Assembly: GCA_037951165.1 (NCBI GenBank)
Contig: JBBDHG010000003.1
Span: 13,274,501-13,338,500 of the forward strand
Length of the DNA: 64,000 nt
Reading direction: 5' to 3'
DNA from: Lophius americanus
Taxonomy: Eukaryota; Chordata; Actinopteri; Lophiiformes; Lophiidae
Numbering within the stretch: position 1 is the first letter of the stretch; the number at the start of each line of letters is the position of its first letter. This document shows positions 1 through 13,100 of this stretch, piece after piece. The position numbers and the translations under genes are program-made. The notes below the pieces were generated by a model. The model worked only from the letters and a program-made list of their open reading frames with translations, did no database searches and was not told the DNA's origin.

Positions 1-2939
1 CTTAAACCCCCAGAAAGTGTTTGAAAGTGGAACTTTGTCCTGTTCCTGATTGATACACGACTTCAGCTCCTTAGTCTAAGATCTCAAATCTTGGATTCGG
101 TGCTCATAATGTGACACATTTTCAATCACTGACATCTCTGGACATGATTTCCGTCCGTTCCACAACAAAAGTCAGATGTAGACACGAGGAGTCTGTATGA
201 AGGTATAAAGTCAGGGGGCTCAGCGCTATTTGAACAGGATATTGAGGTATTTAGGTTAATGTGTTAATACGGGGTCAGGGGTCACTTACACAGGATGTTG
301 TCACTTGGTAAGATAAATAAAGGAGGTCATGCCACCGGAATGTTTTTTTATGTGTGTGCACATAATGATGAACATACATGTATTTTTTTCGTGTCACAGT
401 TTTTAAGTGCGCATGCTTCCGTCAGTCTTATGTCCTCCCAACATTAACCCCCCATTTTCAGCCCCGGGCTTGCCCCTTCTTTCCTTCCAAATTTTCTAAC
501 AATAACAACCGAGTAAATGCCATCCCCACCAATAATAATGCAGCCAAATCCATCTGAGGGTTTATGTCAGCCGTGTTTCACTTAGTGGTCAGTGCGGGAA
601 TGGAAGCATGTGAGTGCATATGTTTAAGTCTTTGTGCCCGAATGTGCGTGTGTGCGTGTAGTATACAACAAAGGCCATTATGATTGAGTCTGCTGGGGGT
701 TTCCTTGCCAAACACAGCAAATTAAAGGGAAAAAAAGCGAAGGCCTTTCATTTTCAACCTCCACTGGGTTCAGTTTTGTTGAGAAAATATTGGTTCAGGT
801 GGACCACGAAAGGCAGAAATCCACTGAGGTTAAAGTTTGAATGGACCAAATCCAGAGAATTGACAATTTCCTGCAGCCACAGAATGGGATTATTCACTCG
901 ATTAAGCTTAAGCACAGTCAGGGTTAAACTACTGGGTGGCTTTTTTAGCTGTAGAGAAACATCTTGTTCTCGTACTGTAGATTTTTATACTGTTTCAAAA
1001 TAAGATTTTCTAAAAATGTATTTTTGTTTAAAAATAATAAATGTATACGATAACTATAACTAACAGTGTCTTGAAAAGATTTTCTTCTATTACTTGTTTG
1101 AAGTTCATTATTTAGAAAGAAAATAAAACCAGTGAGGATGAAAATACAGCTGTGCATAATTTTTCCATTCATGATTATTGATTCAAAGATTAATCTGATT
1201 CCTCATTTGATAAGCCCAATTACAGAACCGAGTCTTTATAATGCAGCCAAAAGACTGAAAACTCTAAAAACAACAAAATGAAGTGTTTCAAGGTAACCAT
1301 AAAATGCAAAACTTGATAGAAAAACAAAATTGTTAATCATTAGTGAAACTAAACCAGAATAGGTAGTTACATGGTTCATTAAATAACTGGAAACTGGTAG
1401 TCTGCATTAAATGGAAGTAGATTGGCTGTTTGTGTGTTTTCTTAAAACCAGTTCTACTTCACAAGCCCCCAATTGGGCTTCAAATTGTTTTTTTGCAATT
1501 CTTAACTGCGCACGATTCTAGATACAAAACATCAATTAAAATTAAAATGCTGTTTTAAGTCAAATCCAAGGTACTATGTAAATATAACTCCAACTAGTGG
1601 ACATAGTTGGTATTTTGCAGCCAAAATCCCCCTCTGGGGTCAAAATACAATTTTGTGCACATTTCGTGTAGATCTGTTCCAAATGAAGAGTCCTAGCATT
1701 TATGAGCATTTTCATTGATTGTTTTGTTTCATGGTGTTACTGTAATAACATGATCTTATAGCCCTTTTTTGCAGGAAAAAAACAATCAGGCGAATAAGGA
1801 TGGCCGTTTCTGGCCAAAATGAGAATCACAATTTTTGCTCCAAATTTATCATGATTCTCTCGATAATCCACCATTCAGTTTACATCACATTACTCTTAGT
1901 TATTGATGTGAGAAATTAGAAAGTGCCATGTGCGTCCATGTAGCTAAGAGAGATAGAGAGAGATGAGTAGCCTTTGTGAAACAACAGAGAAATAAAGTGT
2001 TAGAAACAGAAACTAGAGCAGAAGAGGGCAAACCTCCTCCAAGGCAGAGCAGTAGCCTAGGTTAAGGAAAAATTCATGCAGATCTCTCCATCAACGTAGG
2101 ATTTATTGCCAGTCTCAAACTCTACCGATCATTCCAACAAACTCTCGTAGTATCTCTCTTTTAATTTATTTTTGTTTAAAATTGTTTAATTATTCTTATA
2201 TGACGATTATAGTCAGATAAATAATCAGGGTTTCACAGTTTCCATGATTAACACCTTAGCAGGAAACACAGTTTAAAGAGTTCACAAAGCTGTGACCGTT
2301 GTTTGATGCTTGCTGTCAGGGCTGTCTGGGACATGTCAACATTTTTATTCCCGAGGTGTCTTAAGGTAGGCTGGAATACATTTCCGCCACACAAATCTGC
2401 CATGAGATTAAAACCCCCTGCCTGCGCCTGATGCACTTACTGCATATCTGAATATTAAATTTGCCATAATCATCCAAATTGGTGCAGAAATATAATATGG
2501 TCTCACATTGACGACTTGACGCGTTTCTTTGGTTGATAGAATTCTGGTGTTTCAGTCACCTCTGGCAATTCCACGTATGAACGTGTTCCCCCGATTTTAC
2601 AACATATGCACCCACACATACGAGACTTTAGATGGAAGAGAGATTTCCTTGCGCTTCACACATAAACATGTCACTCAAAATACCATAGTTTGTAGAATTC
2701 TTATTATTTTAACACTAAGACTTGAGCAATTGCATTTAATCGCAAAAGACATTAATCATGACATCCTTAATCCGTAGCCAGTCGCCCCTTCCCTTCCACA
2801 TCTCTGTTCAGACCACTGAACGCTAAGGCATCAAAGGAAAAATGGCAGCAATAGCCACATTGTCACATCACGACTCCAAACAGCTTATCATTTTATTTAT
2901 TTAATTTCAAATGCTGCAATACACATAACGTCACCCAAA

Positions 2940-3110
2940 CTGAATCATCCCTATTCCAAAACCTACCTCTGGGTAAAATGTCATGCAAATCCGTCTTATA
3001 GTTTTTCTGTAATCTTGCTCACATTGAAAACAAAAACAAAAAGAGGAGTTTTCACAACCTCCTCCACCAAGGAGTTTTTGAAAACACAACCTCCTTGGCA
3101 GAGGTTAAGA
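2940..3110 (+). mobile_element. Fish retroelement 3'-tail fragment
   Basis: Contains the phrase acctacctctgggtaaaatg and tcatgcaaatcc, shared with 41645-41690, followed by Lys-codon-like A-rich sequence and two copies of an acctcctt-type motif. This matches the common fish repeat tail found downstream of the phrase 'caaatcc...gagatatcttgc'. Family name not certain. Confidence 0.5.
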
Positions 3111-3205
3111 TATATTTTATGTGACCTGCAGAAGGAATTCAGGTGTGACAAAAAACTACAGCTCCCAATTCTGCCAACTCCAACTCCAGCTTATTAGTCA
3201 TGTTT

Positions 3206-3268
3206 CGCTAGCTCCCTTAGCCTAGCTCCTGCTCAGCTCTCGCTCTGGCTAGGCTAAGTGAGCTAGCG
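3206..3268. repeat. 21-bp inverted repeat with 21-base loop
   Basis: Arms 3206-3226 and 3248-3268 are reverse complements with a single mismatch. Both are built from the tetramer CTAG in a gctagg/agctagc pattern. It could fold as a long hairpin or be a MITE remnant. Confidence 0.7.
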
Positions 3269-3811
3269 TCCAGACGTACTCTGACAAAGAGAGCGGGCAC
3301 TTCATTTTTATGACAGGATGAATACACAGCGGTCCTACTGACTGGCTCCAAGTAACAACAAAAGTACACTTACTAACAGGACGGAGGTTCTCTGTCATGC
3401 TCTCGCACAGGTAACAACAAACTAAAATACCCATCATGCCACCCTCTTAAAGGGTCGGGCCTGGCTCGTAAGGTGAGTTAGAACACAACTCACTGAATTT
3501 GCTGCATCTTATGGTTTGAATAAAAGTGCTGCAGAACAGTTTTACTTCAGAAATAAGATAACATATTTGTCTGAATCAAAATCACGATCGTTTTATCAAT
3601 CAATCGTACAGTCCACTTCTTTGATACAGACTGCCCAACAGTGGAACTCAACAGAACCAACCACAGTCCTGACCTCTGCTCGCACACTCAACACAGCCCC
3701 GTGTAGCAGGTCAGTAAGGAATCCCAAAAGCAATCCCAGGTATGTCATACAGATAACACAATCCTGATGTGTGCCACTTCAGCACTATTCAGGTATCTGG
3801 ATCTTCCCTAC

Positions 3812-3937
3812 CTTTGCCAAACAGAAGCAGGCCTGCATGCGGACTTTGTAGAAACACTGTTCCTGCTCCAGGATGTCAGTCAGAGCCAGCCTTGAGGCAG
3901 GGGTGGGGAACTTTTCCAGTGCTGAGATGGACTCCTC
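3812..3937 (-). CDS. taf2: taf2 coding exon 17 (last in window)
   Basis: Acceptor CTGTTAG, donor GTAGGG. Encodes EESISALEKFPTPASRLALT, then DILEQEQCFYKVRMQACFCL and AK. No exon matching the following conserved segment (IANSM... in vertebrates) could be read in 1-3811, so the gene runs off the left edge. Confidence 0.96.
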
Positions 3938-6900
3938 CTAACAGAGCGATAGGTTCAGTGGCGTAAATGTAATTAAGTACATCTGAAATATCAGGTGCTC
4001 GTAAATACATCATTTACTTGGTGAGATGAAGATGTGATCAGTATATGATGAAGATGATTTGTCATAGAATTGACAAAAATAGATAAAGCACTTATATCAT
4101 CTCCATTCAAACGTGTAATTACATAATTCTCTTTACACTGAAAGAAAATGATTCTGACCCCAATTAACCGTGTCGTGTTTTAATCCAGCTTTTTTTTATT
4201 TATTTCCAAATTAATTTTGAAATTTAAGGCCCTTGTTAAGTTTATTTCTCTAAATTAGGTCCAGTTTAACCTCCACAGACAGTCCTGCCAATGCATGAGC
4301 AGACATGCTGCAACTTTGTTTCTGGTTGGAGACCTGGCAGCGCGGTGTTGGTTAGCACAGTCACCACACCGAAGGAAAGTTCTGGGTTCAAATCTCCGCA
4401 TGTTCCCTCTTTGTTTGTGTGGGTTCTTCCAACATTCCAACATCATGAAGTATAGGTGAAATTGTGGCAATATTATAAACCTAGTTTAAAATTAGCCAAA
4501 AATTAATAAGAGCACCCATTTTTACAATATGAATAAACTCAAGTTGAAAAAATATATCTGGACTTGAGCAGGTGGAGCCTTGCATGGTAGTCTCCGTCAC
4601 CAGAGAGTGAATGTTTGTGTGAACGTGTGAACGCTGGATCATGTTCTAAAGCCTTAGAATATTCATGCAGACTAGGGAGGTTCTACAGAATTCCAGTCCA
4701 ATTATCATTTACTGTAACCCACCTGTGCGACGACATCCCTCTCATAGCGCAGCTGATACTGCCACATGAAGTCCGCCTGCTCAAACTCCACCTTCCTCAG
4801 AATGGACATGTCCGGGTCGATCCGGATCCAGAGGAGAGGAGAGTCGGCACTGCAGACATTAACGCCACGCAAACACATAAACACAAAAGAAAAGAAAAGT
4901 AGCCCAGCTCTGCTCACAAGAACACTTCATCAATCAGCACTTTCAGACATCTTATCTTAACAAGGTGAGAGGGTAATGAGACAGGTGGATTTGAAGTAAG
5001 ATCACGATAATGACTTCTTGTTGGTTCAGTGTGATAGTTGGTGCGATGTTAGGTGAACTAGTGCAGTGACATCTTACTCCATGGCTGATAGATCCATGTC
5101 AACTTCCTCTCCATTCATCAGGGGGATCTTCTTTTTCTTGTTTCTGGTTAGAGAACCGAAGAAAAGGACGGAACAATCAGTATAATACAGTGGTGGTCGG
5201 TGAATTTAGTAATTGGGGAGGTTGTTGAGTTGCTGCAACATTATTCTGCTACAAGCACAAGCTGTGGTGACATGTGCAAAATGTGGTTGGTTTTTATGGG
5301 TGGACGATATGTTCCTGAAATAATAACATGAAAAACACATCATTCATAACACTATCACCACTCGCAAAAATAGTGTGTAGGCATTCCCCATTTGCGGCCA
5401 GACAAGCCCTAACCCCATTTACAGCACGCTGCGATGCCACTCTGTGTTCTGACACGCAGCATTAACTTTTTCAGCAGTTTATGCTACAGTAGATCGTCTG
5501 TGGGATCATATGACATAGGCTAGCCTTCACTCCCCGGGAGCCTTTGGCAACCATCATCCCGGTTCAGGGTGTCTGCACGTTTTTTGATGTACATATTCAT
5601 CATTTCAGTCAATATTCATTGACTGTTAAGAATTTTTAAGGCCTCTAAAATAAAGACATCAGGATTAACCCTTATGAAATTAATGTTACAATGTGATAAC
5701 CAAAAAATAATTCTATTCTAGCTGCGGTATCTTGCAAGACAGGCTTATGGGTGAAGCTCAAGGAAATCTCTCTCTTATTTCGTGTCACATCATGTTAACA
5801 CATGTGTGTGTGTGTGTGCGTACATGCGTGCGTGGTGGGGTTGGACTATGTGCAGGGTGTCAATGTGTGTAAATGGGAGACAAAAATGAAACTCCAGAGT
5901 TAAATCCACCAAAGAAAAGTATCAAGTGATCAGTGTGGGACATTTAGTCCTGCACAAATGAGGAAACATAACTGGCTTTTTATTCAACAAAAACAAAATG
6001 AAACTATGTGGCAATATACCCAGTCCAGTGGAAAACCATCTACCGTGTATTAAGCATCAAACAAATGTAACGCCTCATCTGAATTGGTATTAGGTTTCAG
6101 CCAGCCATGATCTCTTCCAACCATCACTCGTTAAGCTTGGATTTGCCCATGATTGACTCTACTTGGAGCCTTCTTGTCTTTCCATTTGCTGTCAAATACG
6201 ATTTTCTTCTACATAAATGCAGATCCACGTGACACCTCTACCATAAACAGCTTTTCATGTCCAAAAAAATTGAAGTTGACGTAATGGTAATTTGGTTGGA
6301 TTATAGTCTAAATAATCTAAATAACCCAAGATGCAAAAATTTCAGAGATTTTTAGATTAAAGAAATTCTAAGGATCCGGTGGTACCCAGCTGGTTGTCCC
6401 TCCTTAGACCATTTTAGTAGGTTCCAACCACTGCAGACCAGGATATCCCAACAAGACCTGCAGTTCTGCAGATGTTCTGGCCCAGTCATCGAGCCATCAC
6501 AATCAGGTCCTTATCAAAGTCTCTAAGATCCTCACGTTTTCCATTATTCCTACTTCCAACATCAACCTATGGAGAAAATGTTCACCTGCTTCCTAAGACA
6601 TCCTACCTACTGCCAGGTAACCATGGTAACCAGATAACCATTGTTATTCACTTTCACCTTTTCAGTTGTTATATGGTTCTAATGTTTTGGCTGAATAAGT
6701 GTAGTTGCGGGGGACTGTACAAATTAGATAATATTCTGTTTCGCTCATGTTTTACCCCGTGTCACAACGTCTTTGGAAAGTAAGTGTCCTCGCATCGCTC
6801 TGAAGACACCCGTGCGTCATAAAGTTAGAGTCTGTATTCGCATAGGAATAAATAATAACATAATAATAATAATAATTTAGAGAGATATAATAAATGAAAT

Positions 6901-9900
6901 AAGGGAATAGCTTCTTTGGTTCATTTACTGTCCGTACCGTCTGCTCTTGGAGTGACATGGGATGTCATGTTTGAGGCTGTTCTCCTCTATCTGCAGCGTA
7001 TGGTTGAAGGACCCATCCAGCTCCTGAACCGTCACCTTGATCGGACCCTGCAGGAAGAAACACTTCATAAGACATGTCGTCTCCAGCATTACTTTATTAA
7101 TTTATATGTTTTTACTAAAAATGTTATCATGGCAGGATTGTTTCAGACATGGCTGCCATGGTTCTGATATATTTTGTAGCTGACATGGAAGATTAGAAAG
7201 GAATTTAAATAATATTTCGGTTGCACTGCATCTGGGCTGGGCGGTTTGTAAAATGATTGTGATCTTGATTCATACGTATAAAGAGTTACAGATTATGAAT
7301 GAATGAATAAATGAATGAACATAAACTGCAGAGAGGCAGCGCCTTTTCTAAAAACACAGAAAGAACTGCAGGACGAGCAAGAGATAAATGAGAAAAATGC
7401 AATTAAAAGAGACATAGTGAAACCAGAAGAAAACCCTGCTGATGCAGGTGAGAACGAGATGAATCCAACCAACTGCACTGAACTTCTGCCAAAAAAAGGT
7501 TTGCATTCTGAACTGTGGAAGTTAGAACACACACATTGCACGCAAAGTTTTAGCAGTTGCGCATACGTATAATTTCACATTAAACGTCACCATCAAGTCC
7601 TCCCCCAGTGTCACCCACGTGACACTGGGGTGAAAAATTAGCCAAGCTAAACTTGGCGTACTGTTTGTGTGTCAGCTCGCTGCCAGGAGGCCGGCCTCCC
7701 CTTTAAGAAGCTGGCCTTATGGTACTGCGCACATGTGATGTATGGGATTATTGGAATCATAGTTTGTCGTGTGTAGACATAGCAGCATGAGACTATGATG
7801 GAGAACCTCCCTCCTGTTAGTAGTGGGATTTTTATTTTGTCAGTTAAATACTCAGGAGTAAGGCTGTGTATTTTTCCTGGCTGTGAAAAATAAAGTGCCC
7901 GCTCTCTGCTTCACAGGTGGTCTGGACTCTGTTTTGGTACCAACCCGGAGAGCCAACCTCAGATAGCAAAGTTTAGTGCAAAAACATTTCTAAGAAATTC
8001 GTAGAGAGCATAATGTTCTCAATTCCAAGCAAAAACAAAACTGTGTTTCTTATTTTAGCCAGAATTTGCCAGCTCTGCTCTGCACTGTAAATAAATCCTT
8101 GGTGAATTAATGAAACAAATTCAAATCCATTCATTAAGAGTGGAAGCACTCTTTGGCATGTAGACCAGGTTTGTGGTCGGCTGTGTACTTTGACTGTAAT
8201 TAGCAATTCTCATAGGAAGCTGCTTTGAAAAAAAAAGTGACACTCCTACAGAGGGTCTTCACTCTTCACTCCCGACATTGACCCCACGCGCTGATGTTCA
8301 CATTTCTCACCACATATTTCTGAGTCCCGGATGACGTATAGTCCTGACGGATCTCCAGCTCCAGCACGTTCCTCTTCCGGTTGAAGGCAAAACTGCCAAA
8401 GAATTTCACTACCGAGCTCTGGTCTCTGAGCAGGAAAGGTTAAGACTAAAAACAAAGGCACATGAAAAACATAACCAGCTGACGTTTGTGATTACCTACT
8501 GACTACAATGAAACGGTGCATCAAATTGTTGTGTTGTGTTTCGCTAACATTCAAAGTAAATTATGGACTGGTAATGGACTGCTTGAGTTCAACCCTTAGT
8601 GTACTTCTATCTGGGCTAAACACTGACAACACATGGCGATTTTTAATTTCTAATGTCCAAAACAAAGTGCAATATGACGCCAAGTGAGTGGTAAAATCGA
8701 GGAATAGAGACTAAATCCTAAAAAATAACAAAACTGCAGTAATAACTGGTTCCAGCTGGAAACAACCCTCCCAGACCTGATAATCTATACAACATCCTCA
8801 GTTACTCTGGCTTTTGATTATTTATTTATTATTCCTTATTTTCTCGCGGTTCTACATATATACTTTATGTCAGAATATGTTGCGTCATACAAACAAGTCC
8901 CTACGGAATATCAACAGATCTCTTACGGGAAAATGTAGTGACATCGTCATAGAAGAAAGACTAGCAGATGGGGCAACGGATTGAGTTACACTGAGTTTGA
9001 GACCCACCGGTAGGTATGCCCAGATTTCACTATTTATTGTATTTATGCTAATCTTAGGGATTTCCTACATTTTTTTCTCCCCTTTATTTTTCTATTCAAG
9101 CAGGGTATTCAAGACATCCCTCTCCCCAGCAACATTCTCCAGCTCATCCTGAGTGTATCCAGACCAGATGAGATATAGTCCCTCAAAAGAGTTCTGGGTC
9201 GACCCCAGGGTGTCTTTCCAGCTGGAGGGGGTTTCGAACACCTCCACAGGGAGGCATCTTGGAAGCTCCCTGATAATATGATGTACCTGAGCTAGATGGA
9301 TAGAGGAGCAGCGCCTCTACTTCGGGCAGGAAGCTCATTTCAGTCTGCAACCTACAGGAATGAGTGAGGTGATACATGAGAACCCCAAACTGACAATGGA
9401 TTGGTGATAAAAGGATACACCCATTGTTTGATGAGTGGGCTTATGTCTTTCCCAGACACGTTGGAGATGGATTTGAGGAATGCATGAGTGGAAAGAAGCA
9501 TCTGACTCCACATTTGACTCTGGTACTTCTGGGAAGAGGCCGTGCTGGCCAGGCTCAGAAGCTTGTTGAAAACCTGCAGAGGCCAGAAGAAAATGAAGAT
9601 TAAAGCCGTTTGTGTCCTCGTGTACACTCTGAACGGATTGGATCATCAAAGAGGCAGTAGAGAATAAAACGCCTGTTAACCTGCAGCATGAATTCCATGC
9701 TGATTCTGTTCTCTATCAGCCTCATCACCAGGTGGGCCTTACACTGGAACATCTTGTAGTACTCCCAGGAAAGCGTGTGGGGGTGCTTGATGGAGAAGTG
9801 AAGGTGGGGAGTTGGACTGCAGAGAAAAATGTAGAAGAATTCTTACATGCAAAGGTGAAAGTTGAAAACTAATAAAGTGAAATTGATGTTGGTTGATGGT

Positions 9901-10053
9901 TGATTTTACTTGTCTTTCTCTTTGCCTCCACTGAAGGTCGGGTGCAAGAGAACTCCTCCCATCTTTAGCTCATATTCCACAATCTTATCCAACTCCTGAA
10001 AACAACAGAATGCCATTTATTAATGCTAAATGTCATGTGTATAAGCATATGTG

Positions 10054-10131
<78 letters not shown>

Positions 10132-13100
10132 TAAAATTGTCTTAACCCCGTTTTGATATTTTCATTGATAACTTGCTTAGTCTATGAAATGTTGGGCTGC
10201 AATTAACAGTAGATTTTAGGAAAATGTCATTTTTAAGTTATCATTTTTATCTATAGATGGTTGAAACTGAATTCTCCAAAGCCCACAATTAGGTAGTAAG
10301 ATTTTCTTTTTTCTTTTATGATGATAGCCTTCAATATCGACTACAATAGGACAACAATACATGTAGAGATAGGCTGGTATGAAGCTGGAACAATATGAAA
10401 ATAACAGCAAATAAATAGCTTAGGTCTTTATTATTTTGCCACCAATCAAATGAAGAATTTAAGAATTAAACTTTCAAAAACTTTTGAGAAAATATCTCAA
10501 CTCTGAGATCACTGAAGGGGGACTTTTCTGGGAAAGACATGAATAAAATGATTTCCTGAAGAGTAGAAATTCCTGTGGAACCGGATGATAGAATGACGTC
10601 CTAACATATCAGAAAACATTTCTTATAGTTAATAAATATTAATTAAATTAATGAAAATATATGAAAATGTAATTTATAATTCATTATGGTCAGGGGATTC
10701 ATAACGGAGACGTGTGTTTAGGGATGGATATCAGTCAGATTGGGGTGGTTAACGCTTTCACAGCATCAGGGAGAAATGAGCTGTCAGTTTTGTTGAGAAA
10801 TGCCCAACTTATGGTGCCTCCATGAAAACTCCCTGCAGGAGCCTGGCTGCTCCAGGAACGTCTACTGAAGCTGTGAGCGCAGAAACAAATCCATTACCTC
10901 TTTGATCCAGTGGCGGTACTCGTTGACTCCAAAAGTCTTCTTTAGGTAGAGGCCGTAGATGTACCCCGAAATTCCCTTCAACACCCACTCATCCACCCTT
11001 CAGAAGCAAGAACAGATCCCGTCAATGCAGCCGCGGATGACAAAATACATCATTACAAATATCAACAATGAATGCAACGGTTCATTTCACTCCTGCTTTA
11101 CTGCATACAGAGATGATTTCTTCCACGTTTGTGTCAATCCTAGACTAAACCGTGTTGGATCTTCAAACTAAATGTAACATGAAACAACCTGAGTGAACAT
11201 AAAAAATTAGTTTGAATTGATAACTTTATTTGATGAACCAAAAAGGTTCTCTGTGAAAAGATTAAAATTAAATTCCAAAATCGACCAAGCTCCATTTATA
11301 ACTGGTTCCAGCTGGACTAGAACCTACCAGACCTGATCACTGCAAGTCCTGAACAATCATATCAGCTCTTCAATGGACCAGCTTCAGAAGCAGGAAGTTG
11401 GCTCATTGTCTCACCATTAGCACACTATGCCAAAATCAACGTCATTTCAGTGATTGAAATCCATCAGTCTGTAATGAGTTCTAAAACTGTTTCTAAGGTT
11501 TTTGGACTCCACAGATCCACAGTGAGACGCATTAACTACAAATGGAGAAGACTTAGAGACTTAGTGGACCTCCACAAAAGTGGATCACCGTTCAAAGTTC
11601 CTCCAAGAGAACGGTGAAGTCTCATTCAGAAAGTCTCAGAAGATCCAAAGAGAGCATCTAAGGCCTCTCTCGCCTCATTAAAGGTCAGGAAATGGGCGGA
11701 AATTCTATCAAGGGTGATGGAGAGGAGAAAGCCAAAGCTGATCCAGGAGAACTTAAAGGCTGGTCTGAATGTACCCACAACACACCTTCATGACCCTCAG
11801 ATATTCCGGAGGAGAGGAAAGTTGAACTGTTTGCAGACAGGGGTCCAGTGCCATCTGGTGTGAACCAAATATGGCATTCCACTAAAAGCACATTAGACAT
11901 ATGGTCAAATATTGAGGTGGCAGTGGAATGCTGTGGAGATGCTATGCTCCTTTAGGACCAGGGAGACTTCCCATCATTGAGGGAAACTTGAATTCTGCTC
12001 TTCTGGTAGAATGTGTCAGGTCATCAGTCTGTGAAGTCATGCAGCTTCATCGATCCCAAGTAGAAGAGTGAGTCCACCTCTGAATGGGCTAAAGTCTGGA
12101 CCTGAACCCTGTTGAGAGGCTGTGGTGGGACCTGAGAAGATAAGTTCATGTTCACTAACCCTTGACTGTGGCTGCATAAAGCAGTTCTGCAAAAAGGATG
12201 CGGGGCAAAATTCAACCACATCATATGATGCCGAAGACTGATCTGCAGTTATCAGAAGTTGATGGTTCCAGTTGTTGCTGATGAAGGTGGAACAACTTGA
12301 TATTAGGGTTGGCAGTTTTCACGTTTGAAGACATTGTGATGTTACAACCAATAAAACAGATGTAGGCTTAGCCTGGAAAAGAGGGCATTAAGGCTGGACC
12401 CAACACTTATCTACCGACACTCTTCAGTAGATGGGTCGGCAGTGGGCCAAATCACCGGGGCAAGTGATTTGTTGTAAAATCAGGTCCCTTCCCACGACAG
12501 ACAAGACGGTACATCCTATTACGATTGAATCTTCCGTTAAACTGTATGTTATAAGTTTTGATCTCTGTCTTTCCTTTGCTGCCTTGCCTGTCTGGGTCGG
12601 CAACGGAGGCGGTCTACATGTATGTCTGTGTCGATACAGCTACCCAACCCGATTCACCTGACTGGACAGTCTGATGTTGAGATCCCTTTGAGTTGGACTT
12701 CGGAATCTCTGTTGCCCACACTGTTTGAAAATGGAAATCCTTTTTACAGCATTTAAGGCAGAGTTTTATTCTTGCTGTACGGCTAAGGAGCAACTTGGCA
12801 GAGCATGCAAACCTCTCAAATCTATGAGGCTGAATGCATAAGCCTGTAAAAACTGAGGGACAATACACTGATTCAACCTCGGTGGTTACAGCATTCAAGG
12901 GTGAATTGAGTCCAGTCTGGCTCATGTAGATGAGATGATTTCATCGGCTGTAACTAACATTACGGAAAGAAGTCTTTTCCTACAAAGATTTGATTTACCA
13001 TTTGCCTTAAAACTATGGCCTCATGTCAAAAAATTATCATTTGGATCTGTGGAACACTGAATTTCCTCACAAAAGGAAGAAAAAACAGCTCCACGTTCAA

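Larger units (their letters stand above)
1..3811. other. taf2 intron 17 (partial), no exon seen
   Basis: AT-rich intron sequence running off the left edge. No TAF2 segment was readable on the minus strand. It contains a retroelement tail fragment (2940-3110) and a long inverted repeat (3206-3268). The small ORFs here show no recognisable domain. Confidence 0.6.
7048..8310. other. taf2 intron 13, hairpin and palindrome, no exon
   Basis: Contains a perfect 12-bp hairpin (7603-7630) and a 14-bp GC-rich palindrome (7686-7699). Otherwise unassigned. Confidence 0.55.
8426..9418 (-). other. taf2: taf2 intron 12, U12-type intron
   Basis: Minus-strand donor GTATCCTTT at 9418-9410 and branch-like TCTTAAC about 14 bases before the acceptor CTCAG. 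These are the signals read by the minor spliceosome. The interior holds a short Tc1-like start fragment (8745-8795) and a LINE tail (9098-9335). Confidence 0.8.

Noticed and set aside
1..3811. Further taf2 exons
   Set aside because: I looked for the conserved segment after FCLAK (IANSM, then TGPPAMKS-like) on the minus strand and did not find it.
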